Translations under genes and position numbers: made by a program | Notes under the pieces: model-generated | Told to the model about the DNA's origin: nothing | Seen by the model: only the letters and a program-made list of their open reading frames with translations | Database searches by the model: none | Source: Blastomussa wellsi | Taxonomy: Eukaryota > Cnidaria > Anthozoa > Scleractinia > Plerogyridae | Assembly (NCBI GenBank): GCA_947652115.1 | Contig: OX393568.1 | Location: forward strand, 10,940,542 to 11,004,541 | DNA: 64,000 nucleotides | Direction: 5' to 3' | In this document: positions 44,091-53,449 of the stretch, piece after piece | Layout: each line of letters starts with the position of its first letter | Position numbering within the stretch: the stretch's first letter is position 1

Positions 44091-44229
44091 CGTCTTCTAA
44101 TAAGGTTAATGTCTTCTTTAATCAAATGGATGATTTGGTTCTTTGGAAAGCTGAAAGTAAAATTAGGAATTTGAAATTAGACAATAAGGATTTTAAAATT
44201 CACAAGTATAATTTGAAGGTGATAGAATT

Positions 44230-45690
44230 TGAAATACAGAGTTACAGCTTCTTTTTGAGAAGTAGAGAGTTCGCCATGATGATAGGAGAAATTTAGGGAA
44301 TCGACCAAGTTCCTTCCGATTTCGGGCCAGAATGCTTTATAAAAGTCCACAGACAGACCGTCGTTTCCTGAGGATTTGTTATTTTTGAACGAAGAAAGTA
44401 CATTAAAACATTCTGCATGCGTTAGTTCGCCCTCACACGTGTCGCGCATTTCCAGCGGTAGTTTAGGAATGTGGGCGGAGTTTAGGAAAGGGCAAGACGA
44501 ATGGTCAATAGTGCCATCTGTTTTTTCAGCATAGAGATTAGCATAAAAAGAATAGATTTCCTTCGCAATTTTGTCAGGATTAGTGGTTTCTTTTCCATCT
44601 GACTGAAGAAGCTTTCTTACAGAGCTCTTTTTCTTCTTATTATTTTCAAGGTTTAAAAAATACTTGGTATTTCTTTCACCTTTTTCGTACCACGTGGCAC
44701 GTGAACGGATTATTGAGCCCATTGTTATGTAACTGTATTCTCTTTCATATTCTACTTTCAGCCTTTCTAAATTATCTAAATTCTCTCTTGTTGGGGACGC
44801 AGCTACCGCTTCTTCGCATGTCTTTAATTTGGTCTCAGTTAATTTCATGTTGTCTTTTCTCAGGCGCGCTTTTTGTTTACTATATGAAATAGTTTCTTGG
44901 CGAGTTTTGTGCTTAATCCAGTCCCACACTATTCTTGGGTCACTGCAGAAGTCGATTTCCGCCTTCCATTCAGGAAACTTCTCACGCATCAGAAGAACAT
45001 AGTTATTGTCCTCCAGAAGGCTATTATTTAATTTCCAAAAGGATGGTCCGTGATGTTGTTTGCCTATGCTATCTATTTCAAGAACTATTGCAGAGTGGTC
45101 GGTTTTAATAGCAGGTACAATGTCAGCTTTAGTAACGTCATCTTGTAGTGTATCGCTGATAAACCAGTAGTCTAAGCGTCTTTGAATAAAGGGTGATTTT
45201 TGTCTCCAAGTAAAACTTTTATTCCCAGGATTCCGAATTCTCCAAATATCAATTAACTCGTTCTCCAATAACACGTCATCGAGACGTTTGGCCGATTCTT
45301 TAAGAGTCGGATTTCCACCTAGACCGTCAATGGAGGGATTAAGAGTTACATTAAAATCTCCACCAAGTGAGATCGTACATTCTTTGTAGTGATCTTCTTG
45401 GTTGATAAGATTAGATACTTGAAAAACTGGGATTGCAGTGTTGTTGTATTTGGTGCGTAAATGTTCAGCAACAGAAAGGGAACATCCTGTATAGTGCACT
45501 CTAAAAAAATAAATCTTCCTTCCTCATCAGCCTTAACAGATTTGAATTCAAAATCAAGCGTATTTCGTATGAGTATGGCAACCCCACGACTATGAGGAGA
45601 ACCGCGAGCGAAGAAGAAATTACCACGCCATTGCGATTTCCATTTATTTTCAATATCTTTAGTACTGTATGTCTTATTGTGGACATACTT
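44230..45690 (-). pseudogene. L1/Tx1-type LINE fragment: endonuclease and start of RT
   Basis: From right to left: SRGVAILIRN (endonuclease N-terminal part, in another frame), then the 440-codon frame with LGGDFNVTLNPSIDG, RRLDYWFIS and KTDHSAIVLEI (active-site His). Next come GERNTKYFLNLE and the first RT block NNKSSGNDGLSVDFYKAFW. These are L1/Tx1 signatures. The homology stops near 44230, so most of RT is missing at the element's 3' side. The last residues of the frame are read-through into the fibre gene. Confidence 0.85.
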
Positions 45691-45712
45691 TCATTAAGGT
45701 CATAAATGGCAT

Positions 45713-45908
45713 CATAAATGACTCCATCTACAATTACCTAATTTATTGTGGACATCCTTTCTGTCATCTTATAAAATTATTACTCTATTATATTATTATT
45801 ATATATTTTTTTATTAGAGAAAGTTTTGAGATTGATATGTAATTTACGATGATGAGAGAAAGTATGTCCACAATAAATTAGGTAATTGTAGTTAGAGTCA
45901 TTTATGGA
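45713..45908. repeat. Foldback repeat, arms about 55 bp
   Basis: Bases 45713-45768 and 45850-45906 are reverse complements with few mismatches: ATTACCTAATTTATTGTGG on the left and CCACAATAAATTAGGTAAT on the right. Partial further copies of the arm occur at about 45665-45700 and 45948-45980. The loop is AT-only. It looks like a MITE or a local inverted duplication. Confidence 0.75.
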
Positions 45909-46393
45909 CTATTCTATGCTCTTAGACAGCTCTCTGATGCCATTAACTTAAATTACCTAATTTAATGTGGACATACTTTTTATCTTTGGGTAAAATAAAT
46001 AGGTAATTTTATTACTTTCAGAGAAAGAAGATATAGTCTTTCCTCTTTTTTATATAATTATTCATATTATTTATAATATCATTTATAGAGAAAGAGAAAG
46101 GAGGAAAGGCACTTTCGAAGATTATGAATAAATACCTAAAATTACACTCATTTTTCTAGAATTCATTTTTGTCTTTATAAAAAAGAATAACTCTTCATTT
46201 TTTTTTCATTCTAGAAAATTGCTCAGTTTTCGAGGAAATAATTTTATAAAATTATCTCATTTTTCTAGAATGACAAATTCTTTTAATAAAAAGAGATATC
46301 TCTTCACTTTTTATCATTTTATAAAAATAGAGTAATTTCTACTATATACCAGTTAGTAATAAATTGGGTAATAGAGAAGAAAATAAGATGGGG
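45909..46393. other. AT-rich DNA with short internal repeats, no gene
   Basis: Long A and T runs dominate. The element TCATTTTTCTAGAAT (or close variants) occurs at about 46150 and 46258, each followed by an AT-rich AAAAGA-type stretch. No frame of interest. Confidence 0.6.
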
Positions 46394-46706
46394 TCAGCAG
46401 TTACTAATATGAGGGCACTCCATAAGAAGTTATGGATTTTGCGTCCTCTTCTATTATACACTTCTTTCTTCGAAGCTTACACTCTTCGTTACTTTCAAGT
46501 TTACGCTCTTCGTTACTTTGAAGCTTACACTCTTTCTTTCACTCTCTTTTGAAGGCAAAATTGCTCTCTTCTTTTCCCTTGCATCCTTCGTCTGCCTTAT
46601 AGATCAATTCTCTGTGAATTATAAGCCGTAGGCTCGTATCACATTTTAATTGTTTTTTTTTAAGTCAGGGTCAAAATGCCCGTGCCCTCATATTAGTAAC
46701 TACTGA
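46394..46706. mobile_element. 313-bp MITE with 25-bp terminal inverted repeats
   Basis: Left end TCAGCAGTTACTAATATGAG (46394 on) and right end CTCATATTAGTAACTACTGA (to 46706) match over 25 bp with one mismatch. Inside is a tandem of about 25-26 bp based on CTTCGTTACTTTGAAGCTTACACT (three copies at about 46468-46545, one spelled with CAAGTTTACG). No coding capacity. Target duplication not identified. Confidence 0.75.
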
Positions 46707-47870
46707 TTTTCAACGGGAGCAAAGGACTCTCGCCCACCTGGAGTGGAAGTAAGTTGAGTCTTAGGCCGGGTCGCTAAGCTAACTTTCGACCGTTTGGGTA
46801 TCACGGATTTTGAACAAAGCCGCTGTCGCTGGCTTAAAACGGGAAAGTTTTCAGAGATTGCCGACGTTTTATTCGATCTCTGTGGAAAATCGACCCGAGC
46901 AAAGACCACGGATGGAAAAAGTAACTATCGTCCGTGATCTACCCGGAATTTGGAGGCGACTGGAGCTTCTGGAGCGAATTTACGGCCGTTTTCCTTCGGC
47001 CGATCGGATCGACTGCTTCGTCAGAGTACCCAACCTTGGGAAAAGATATATAAAGAGAGCAAAACCGGTTCCACTAAAACCAATAGAATGGCCATAAATC
47101 GGCTCGAAGACCACACAGGAGGGAAAAACCACACAACTAAAGTAAGGTAAGACGATTTTTATTTAAATTGCTACATTTTCAAAGATTACAGAAACAATCG
47201 TTATTTTCCCCATACAAATCCTTATAAATATGCAAATCACCCGAGTCACGTAACAACACAAAGGTCAACATACAAAGACCTGCTCATATATTGAGCTTGG
47301 CCTACCTGTGCTAAAACCGGGCTAAAGTCATCTCGGCAAAAGGAAGCAGCCTGGCTAACCGGGCCAGCCCGACGCATGTGATCAGGCCCAAAGAAAGACA
47401 CTGCAGAAGCTAGGTAAGCTATTTTGTTTTAAATATTTTTATTAAATATTATTTTTGGATACTACTGTTTTCTCAATACAAATTCTTACATTTTTCTGTT
47501 TCATGACGCCAACATGGTACAGATACTCATAAATTGAGCTTGGGCCACCTTTGATTTGTCAGTTGTCAGTTCCTTGTTTGGTTGGAAACTTCTGCATCTT
47601 GATATTTGACTAGTTTTGATGCACAGTTTTTGTTATGTACTATAACTTGAAATTGAGATAATTTTTGATCCCTCGATATTTTTCGGTACGTGAGTTTGAA
47701 TAGTGAGCATGGATACGTTTTTTTGATGTATCATTCCAATCTTGAACAAACATTATGCGATCGGAGAATTTATTGCACGCTATAAAAATTAAGTTTCGTT
47801 TTCGTGAAACAGAGGAACAGCTAATAGTAGGTTCGACGAGGGACAAAGATCGGACTTGAGAGTAGAGAGT
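46707..47870. other. No supported gene
   Basis: A 95-codon plus frame (46810-47097) ends near a GTAAGG/GTAAGA pair that could be a splice donor, but its Arg-rich translation is not recognised. CGGGCTAAAGT and GGCCAGCCC motifs near 47330 are short. Remaining DNA is AT-rich without features. Confidence 0.35.
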
Positions 47871-47933
47871 GGGGCAAGGGGGGTTCTTGTCACGAAGTCA
47901 CGATAGTAAATTTTCGATTTCACGAATCACGAA

Positions 47934-48045
47934 GAATTTAAAGATTAAACGAGACTTACCTGTAAGTTGAAGTTTGATTGTGATTCTACCGAGTTACAGA
48001 ATGCTGAGAGATTACATGAGATAGCAAGCGCATGCGCCAATCAGG
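47934..48045. repeat. DIRS left terminal inverted repeat
   Basis: The inner 65 bp (GATTCTACC near 47980 through GCGCATGCGCCAATCAG) is inverted relative to 52573-52633. The outer part (GAATTTAAAGATTAAACGAG) has its complement only in the internal complementary region. The ends share the AATTC word. Confidence 0.8.
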
Positions 48046-48103
48046 TTTTAAAGGTCTGAATGTACGTGTTACCCAACAGCAGAGGGTCGGGTAGGGATAT
48101 TGG

Positions 48104-48222
48104 GCATGTAATCTCTCAGCATTCTGTAACTCGGTAGAATCACAATCAAACTTCAACTTACAGGTAAGTCTCGTTTAATCTTTAAATTCTACCTCGTTAC
48201 CATGCTGAGAGATTCCATGAGA
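48104..48222. repeat. DIRS internal complementary region
   Basis: Bases 48104-48186 are the reverse complement of the left end (47934-48020). They run straight into 48180-48222, the reverse complement of the right end (52593-52633). The join reads TTTAAATTCTACCTCG, that is, the two termini fused as in a circular intermediate. This arrangement is diagnostic of DIRS elements. Confidence 0.88.
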
Positions 48223-48286
48223 CTTCAAAGCAACACGGACATGAAGAAAACAACATGTCTTAATTGTCAAGTGTAAATGATACCTT

Positions 48287-49456
48287 TTACATAGATGACA
48301 AGACTGATCTAGCATAACTGGAACTCTTAGCTATAGGTTTGTTGTAAAACCGTGCAAAGCAGCATTCAGATGACCACCCTGCAGTTTGGAGAATGTCATC
48401 TAGATTTACAGAAGCCCTGCTTGCTGCTGAAACGGACGCAGCCCTAGTGCTGTGAGCTGAGTATTTTGTTACATCAATACCAGCAAGTGCCATGGTGCTC
48501 CGAACCCACCTAGTTACAGTATCCCTGCTTATAGGCTTGTAAGGTTTAACATAACTTAATAATAGCTGTGTCAGGCTGCTGTCTCTCAATGCTTTGGTTC
48601 TAACAAGGTATTCCTTAAGTGTACTAACAATACAAATGGAAGGCTGTTCAAAAGATTCCAGAACAACTTGAGGGTTAGGCACCCCAGGTTTGCTTTGTTT
48701 CAGGTGGTTAGGAATGACAAATGTGTATTTGTCCTTAGCCACAAACATATGATTAATGTCTAACAAATGAATAGTCTGGCCTCGCTGGCCTGATACTAAT
48801 AACAGCAACATAACAAGTTTCAACGTGAGTTGTTTAAGTGTCAATGATTCAACAGGATAAAGTGTAGCCAGGTGCTTTAAGACCACTTGAACGTCCCAAA
48901 CTTCGGTATACTTTGGCTTGGGTGGCCTTGACTGAAAAACACCTTTCAATAAACGACAAACCAACGGGTTCTGTCCCACTACGGAGCCATCATCTACAGT
49001 CACATAAGAAGACAATGCACTTCTTGCAGAGTTGATAGCACTATAAGTAAGGCCTTGTTCAAAAAGATCTGAAAGGAAGTCCAAAACTGCCCCTACAGGT
49101 GGCTGAAGATGATTGATTTTCCGTTGGAGACAAAATGCTGTCCATTTTTTGATGTACCCTGAGTACTGTTTCTTTGTACCTCCTCGCCAGGATGCCATGA
49201 GCAGTCCAACAGCTGACTTCGAAACTCCTCTTGTTTCATAATATTGCCTGACAACAGACATGCCATCAGTCTCATTTGTTTCCTTAGAGGGTGTAGAGTG
49301 CCTGACTGTGGTAGGGTGAGGAGGTCCTTGTCTTGTGGGAGAATTAATGGACTTGCTATCAGAAGATTTAACAGGCGGGGCCACCAAACCTGTGTCGGCC
49401 ACACTGGAGCTACTAACAATGCTAAGGTCTGTTCCTTTTCCAATTTTTGCAGACAC
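48287..49456 (-). CDS. DIRS tyrosine recombinase
   Basis: This frame is open from 49456 to 48287. The first ATG is at 49261 (MSVVRQYYETRG), about 325 residues; upstream codons overlap the RT ORF in another frame. The N-terminal SAM-like domain (KKQYSGYIKKWTAFC, INSARSALSSYV) is followed by the catalytic domain. This has LLVSGQRGQTIHLL (first Arg), YSAHSTRAASVSAA (His-x-x-Arg), AGWSSECCFARFY (last His/Trp position) and the nucleophile Tyr in RFYNKP. All catalytic positions look intact. It inserts the circular DNA intermediate. Either a -1 shift from ORF2 or separate initiation is possible. Confidence 0.88.
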   Translation of the reverse strand: MSAKIGKGTDLSIVSSSSVADTGLVAPPVKSSDSKSINSPTRQGPPHPTTVRHSTPSKETNETDGMSVVRQYYETRGVSKSAVGLLMASWRGGTKKQYSGYIKKWTAFCLQRKINHLQPPVGAVLDFLSDLFEQGLTYSAINSARSALSSYVTVDDGSVVGQNPLVCRLLKGVFQSRPPKPKYTEVWDVQVVLKHLATLYPVESLTLKQLTLKLVMLLLLVSGQRGQTIHLLDINHMFVAKDKYTFVIPNHLKQSKPGVPNPQVVLESFEQPSICIVSTLKEYLVRTKALRDSSLTQLLLSYVKPYKPISRDTVTRWVRSTMALAGIDVTKYSAHSTRAASVSAASRASVNLDDILQTAGWSSECCFARFYNKPIAKSSSYARSVLSSM

Positions 49457-51150
49457 CTATTAAGCAGAGCAAAGGGAGGAAAAATGTAAACAAATTTGCC
49501 ACTCCAGGAAAAAGAAAAAGCGTCCACATGACAGGCCCCAGGGTCAGGCTTCCAAGAAACATATTTTGGGAGCTGGTGGTTAAGTCTGCATGCAAATAGG
49601 TCAATCTCAGGCACGCCCAGTATGTCAGTAACCTTAGGAAATATATCTGGTTTAAGCTGCCACTCAGTTCTTTCATTAAACTGTCTGGAGCTTTTGTCTG
49701 CCTCAATATTGAGAACACCAGGTAAGTGACATGCTGACAACCAAATGTCATTTTCCCTACAGCACATCCAAATACTTTTAGCAAGTTGGTTACAGGAAAG
49801 AGATCTTGTGCCCCCCATAGCATTAAGGTAGCAGACAGTTGTAGAGTTGTCACTTTTGATGCATACATGCTTCCCTTTCAATAAGGGAAGAAAGGATTTT
49901 AGACCAAAATATGCTGCTAGCAATTCAAGTTCATTAATGTGTTTCTGTTTCTCGATTGGAGACCACATGCCTTGGGCACTTTGTCCATTGCAAAATGCAT
50001 CTGTTGTAATTTCTATAGCTGGGTTGTCTGTGGTTACATGTTTGTATGCTGTCGGTAGGTTAGTCACCCACCAACTAAGGTCATCCCTAGACTCTGAGGA
50101 GAGGGTCATAGTGGCTTCATAGTTGCCATAATTTTGTTGCAATGCTGTGTTTTTGTCAATTTCAAGACTCCTGTAATACAGAGGTCCATACTGGACAGCA
50201 GGCAAACTAGAGACCAGAAGTCCAATGACCTGGGCAACTTCTCTAATGGAAACAGCATTTTTGTTCAACAGTTGTTGACATGCCAAAATTATTTTCTCTG
50301 CTTTTTCTGTTGTAAGAAACACTTTCATTTTGACAGAGTCTAAAATAAAACCAAGGAATGTCAATTTTTGACATGGTTGCAACACTGACTTTTCATGATT
50401 GATCAGGAATCCTAGGGACTCAAACAAATTTCGGGTAGTAAGAATATTAATTCTGCATTCCCTCTTAGAGTCCCCCTGTAAATATGAGTCATCAATATAC
50501 CCAACATTCAAATAGCCTTGGCTACGCAATGTGCTATACACTGGTTTCAAAAGTTTTGTAAAATATCTTGGTGCTGATGCAAGACCATTAGGCAAACATG
50601 TATATTGAAACAACCTGTTTCTCCAAAAAAACCTTAAATATTTCCTGTGCTCCACAGCTACAGGAACAGTGTAGTATGCATCTGTGAGATCTATAGATGC
50701 CATGTAACAGTTTTTCTTCATTAACTGAATAGCACATGTCAAGCTTTCCATTTTAAAATGTTGGTACTCTATGGATTGATTCAGTCCCTTTAGATTCAAG
50801 ATCAATCTGTAGGAACCATTTTTCTTTCTCCTGAGAAAAATGGTAGAGACATACTGACCATGACTAGGGTCAGTCTCCTCGAGGACCCCTTTTTCGAGCA
50901 ATTGTTGTATTTCACCATCAATAATTGCAGCCTCTCCAGAGTTAAAACTGATTGGAGGCTTTGGATATTGTTGGTAGGGGTTTTCAGTGAACTCAAGATG
51001 ACAGTGTTCAACCATGTCAAGAATTTTTCTGTCTGATGTAATTTTCCTCCAGACGGAGAGAAAATATTGAAGCCTGCCAGCAACTGGCAACCCTGTGTCC
51101 CTTACCTCAATATTTTGGTCATGATTCAGTTTTGATTCTTCTGGATGCCC
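49093..51150 (-). CDS. DIRS reverse transcriptase / RNase H with DIRS-type C-terminal domain
   Basis: The ORF is open from upstream of 51090 (no ATG near the start) to 49093. RT blocks: RLILNLKGLNQSI, ASIDLTDAYYTVPV, CLPNGLASAPRYFTKL and VGYIDDSYL (catalytic YIDD). RNase H: ITTDAFCNGQSAQGMW (first Asp), LELLAAYFGL (Glu) and IKSDNSTTVCYL (Asp). After that IDLFACRLNHQLPKYVSW and VDAFSFSW match the domain often called methyltransferase-like in DIRS elements. The lack of an ATG and the overlap with ORF1 suggest -1 frameshift translation. The C-terminal end overlaps the recombinase ORF by about 360 bp. Confidence 0.9.
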   Translation of the reverse strand, partial: GHPEESKLNHDQNIEVRDTGLPVAGRLQYFLSVWRKITSDRKILDMVEHCHLEFTENPYQQYPKPPISFNSGEAAIIDGEIQQLLEKGVLEETDPSHGQYVSTIFLRRKKNGSYRLILNLKGLNQSIEYQHFKMESLTCAIQLMKKNCYMASIDLTDAYYTVPVAVEHRKYLRFFWRNRLFQYTCLPNGLASAPRYFTKLLKPVYSTLRSQGYLNVGYIDDSYLQGDSKRECRINILTTRNLFESLGFLINHEKSVLQPCQKLTFLGFILDSVKMKVFLTTEKAEKIILACQQLLNKNAVSIREVAQVIGLLVSSLPAVQYGPLYYRSLEIDKNTALQQNYGNYEATMTLSSESRDDLSWWVTNLPTAYKHVTTDNPAIEITTDAFCNGQSAQGMWSPIEKQKHINELELLAAYFGLKSFLPLLKGKHVCIKSDNSTTVCYLNAMGGTRSLSCNQLAKSIWMCCRENDIWLSACHLPGVLNIEADKSSRQFNERTEWQLKPDIFPKVTDILGVPEIDLFACRLNHQLPKYVSWKPDPGACHVDAFSFSWSGKFVYIFPPFALLNRCLQKLEKEQTLALLVAPVWPTQVWWPRLLNLLIASPLILPQDKDLLTLPQSGTLHPLRKQMRLMACLLSGNIMKQEEFRSQLLDCSWHPGEEVQRNSTQGTSKNGQHFVSNGKSIIFSHL

Positions 51151-52484
51151 TTCTTCCCCCCCTCCTTCTGACTGAAGAAGGGGCGTCGGGAGTTTTTTGA
51201 TGGCCCAGAGTAAGTACTCCTATATTTGCTCTGGTACCTGTCAGAGCGGCCATCATGTCTAGGTCTTTTGAAGCTTTGCTTACCGGTGTTGTCTCTACTA
51301 AGCTTTGAAGTGATGCGGTTAGTATCTGTGATATCTTTCACAACTTTTGGTAGATCATCTCCAAAAAGCTCAGTAGTTATTGGGTTTGATGGAGCGCAAA
51401 GATAGCGATAGCTTGTGTGGAGCTCAGGTTTTAGAGCCTCTCTGCGCCTCAGATTTAACTCCATGTTGGCATTAGCCACCAACAGAACACCATCCATGAG
51501 TTGTTTAACTATCTCACCCTTTGGTGATGCATCTGGTTTGGTAATTAAGGCATTTACCACCCCGACCACTGCAGTTGCACCTTTAATGAGTGATTTTTGC
51601 ACTTTCTGGAATTTTAGGTCTGAGGTACGTGCTCTCTCTGAAAGATTGTTCCATATTGGAAGGTTAACCCTGGTCTCAGCCAGCATGTCACAGTTTTTGG
51701 GCTTGAGGTATCGTTTTTTGGTTGCATTGAGCTTATCTTCCTCAGGTTTGTCTTTCAACAGCTTTTGAACAATAGCTGCTAAATTTTCATTAATTTCAGC
51801 GCCATCTTGCTCGGAGACATTAAAGTCCTTTTCGAGTTTGTCAAGTATATCACTATTGTCCTTACTCAGAACAGTGCCATCATCAGTTTTCGGTTTTTTG
51901 CGAGCGGGCTCGTCAGCTTCCATATCTGCCCCGCTGCCACGGTCTTCCGACTCGGAATCGGAAGGTTCAGAAATGTCATCAGCGCATTCGCCATCCTTTT
52001 TCGCGTTGAGCAATTCGCCCAAGTTGCTAAATCCCTTGTTCATCTCCACAGCAAGGCCAGAAAAAACCTCTTTGAGAAGGGTAGCCATGTCTGTGGTTGA
52101 ACTTTGGCCCGGAGAAGCAGAAGGCTTGGAGCCGCTGCGTCGCTCTTTTGGCGCGCTTTTCTCCGAGGGACGGCTAGGTTTAGGTTGCGTCACAGTTTTC
52201 TGAGTTTTTGTGACCACTGTCGTCTTTGAAGCGACCTTGTCAGTAGAAAGTGCTTTTGCTTCTTTCTTTCTTGGCTGAACATCACGTTTATGTGATTTTG
52301 TGGGATCTTTAGTCCCAGAAATGGGCTCTGCGTCTGTTGACAGCGAGCCATGCTTCTCCGCACGTGTCTCTCCTCCTGCGGAGAATTCTTCGGTCCAGTT
52401 CTTCAAACTGGCGTTCAGGAGCGAGTCATTCTCTAGCAAAGACTCGTTGGTAGTTGCGTTTGCTATTGACGATGATTCGCTCAT
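51126..52484 (-). CDS. DIRS gag-like ORF1
   Basis: From the first ATG at 52484 (MSESSSIANATT) to a TGA at 51126-51128, 452 residues. The N-terminal half is Ser/Thr/Lys-rich and looks disordered. Then there is an acidic stretch (SDSESEDRGSGADMEADE), and the C-terminal half is helical with a conserved-looking TRVNLPIWNNLSERARTSDL. The tail is Arg/Ser/Lys-rich (SKYRSTYSGPSKNSRRPFF), probably RNA-binding. There is no zinc knuckle, which is usual for DIRS. A seven-G run (51156-51162) lies about 30 nt before the stop, in phase for a -1 shift into ORF2. Confidence 0.8.
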   Translation of the reverse strand: MSESSSIANATTNESLLENDSLLNASLKNWTEEFSAGGETRAEKHGSLSTDAEPISGTKDPTKSHKRDVQPRKKEAKALSTDKVASKTTVVTKTQKTVTQPKPSRPSEKSAPKERRSGSKPSASPGQSSTTDMATLLKEVFSGLAVEMNKGFSNLGELLNAKKDGECADDISEPSDSESEDRGSGADMEADEPARKKPKTDDGTVLSKDNSDILDKLEKDFNVSEQDGAEINENLAAIVQKLLKDKPEEDKLNATKKRYLKPKNCDMLAETRVNLPIWNNLSERARTSDLKFQKVQKSLIKGATAVVGVVNALITKPDASPKGEIVKQLMDGVLLVANANMELNLRRREALKPELHTSYRYLCAPSNPITTELFGDDLPKVVKDITDTNRITSKLSRDNTGKQSFKRPRHDGRSDRYQSKYRSTYSGPSKNSRRPFFSQKEGGKKGIQKNQN

Positions 52485-52572
52485 CTTAAGTGCTGAAAAT
52501 AAGGCTGTATTTTGGGAAAAAATCCTCGTATACAGCGACACAAATCCAACCTGATCGGCCACAAACGTTGCA

Positions 52573-52633
52573 CTGATTGGCGCATGCGCTTGCTATCTCA
52601 TGGAATCTCTCAGCATGGTAACGAGGTAGAATT
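52573..52633. repeat. DIRS right terminal inverted repeat
   Basis: Contains ATTGGCGCATGCGCTTGCTA and CTCTCAGCATGGTAACGAGG. It is the inverted partner of the inner part of the left terminal repeat and of the right half of the internal complementary region. It lies just upstream of the gag-like ORF. Confidence 0.85.
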
Positions 52634-52878
52634 CACTATGGTCACGGCAAAAAATCTGATCACAATGCAGTGAAATTCAGCTACGAACTGAACTTTAATT
52701 AGACGCTCACGATTTATTTCTTATCTATTCACGATTCACAGCCAAGTACTTTTGCATTTCATGCCTCATGGAATACACTTCAATCACGATTCACGGAACA
52801 GTTTTTAATCAAATCACGATTCACAGAGCACAAAAAAACCGGATCACGGCGTCACGAAAATACCCTTGCCCCCCTCAG

Positions 52879-53449
52879 TAGAGACGAAGTTCGAAGTTTA
52901 ATGTAATCGGTTCCTGGTGAAAGTCGTGAAAAATCCTGCATAATAATAATTGGGTGCAGGCGAGCGAAAATAAAAATCCTGCAAACTGAAAATCCCCCAT
53001 CTCTTTTCTACAGGTCCGTCCCTTATCTGCGCCGAGGAGGACGACGCCTGGTTAAAAATGAATTTAAATTTATATTTTACGTACGAATCTCACAATTGAT
53101 TTGATGTATTCGGTACATCCATAGATTTCAAATGTAGCTCTTGTATAAAATATAAGGACGGCGTTTATTTTCAAACAGAAAAACGGAAATTTAGCCGTCA
53201 GGTTGACCAGGGTTGACGTTCTACAGAGTACTCAGAATTTGGACATTTTACTGTTGCTGTTTTGCATAGGACGGCAAAGAAATATACAAAGAATTATAAC
53301 GCACGTGTAGGGCCATTGTACCGCTCATAAAATCTTTTGTTCATCGACGTAGGTCGCCGTCGCGGGGTTCGACCGAGCCTTCCCTTGGTTTGCCTCGCAT
53401 GGTTCGCTGCCCTCGCACACATCCCCATGACAGGCTTAAGAAACCCTTG
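52879..53449. other. Upstream region of the Mastermind-like gene, no coding frame
   Basis: This DNA separates the DIRS/MITE block from the gene. AT-rich up to about 53330, then more GC-rich (GTCGCCGTCGCGG, GGTTCGACCG), as expected for a promoter. No recognisable mobile element. A short minus-strand ATG frame near 53340 is not conserved as far as I can tell. Confidence 0.45.

Larger units (their letters stand above)
35053..44215. mobile_element. Endogenous Polinton/adintovirus-like element, decayed
   Basis: The gene set is PolB (+), integrase (-), packaging ATPase (-), putative major capsid protein (-), five small proteins and one small ORF (-), and a fibre-like protein (+). It is compact, with gaps of 10-60 bp. 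A retroviral-type integrase with protein-primed PolB, ATPase and capsid is the definition of the Polinton/adintovirus group. No adenovirus-type protease, penton-like minor capsid protein or terminal inverted repeats were seen. The right end is truncated by a LINE fragment. In-frame stops, frameshifts and an internal PolB deletion show it is a relic. Confidence 0.8.
47934..52633 (-). mobile_element. DIRS-type retrotransposon, apparently complete
   Basis: Three minus-strand ORFs (gag-like, RT/RNase H with a DIRS-type domain, tyrosine recombinase) lie between inverted terminal repeats. An internal complementary region at 48104-48222 matches both outer ends joined together. This is the known DIRS architecture: the element makes a circle and the tyrosine recombinase inserts it without target duplication. 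No stop or frameshift interrupts any domain, so the copy may be recent. Total length 4.7 kb. Confidence 0.9.
47871..52878. mobile_element. MITE split by the DIRS insertion
   Basis: The left end GGGGCAAGGGGGGTTCTTGT near 47871 is matched in reverse complement at about 52843-52875 (ACCCTTGCCCCCCT preceded by CGTCACGAAAAT). The inner sequence on both sides is full of TCACGAT-type words. Together about 300 bp of MITE flank the 4.7-kb DIRS element, so the MITE was there first. The MITE ends are imperfect, so the boundaries are approximate. Confidence 0.55.

Noticed and set aside
46810..47097. 95-codon ORF near a GTAAG donor as a first exon
   Set aside because: Translation is not recognised and no downstream acceptor with a continuing frame was found.
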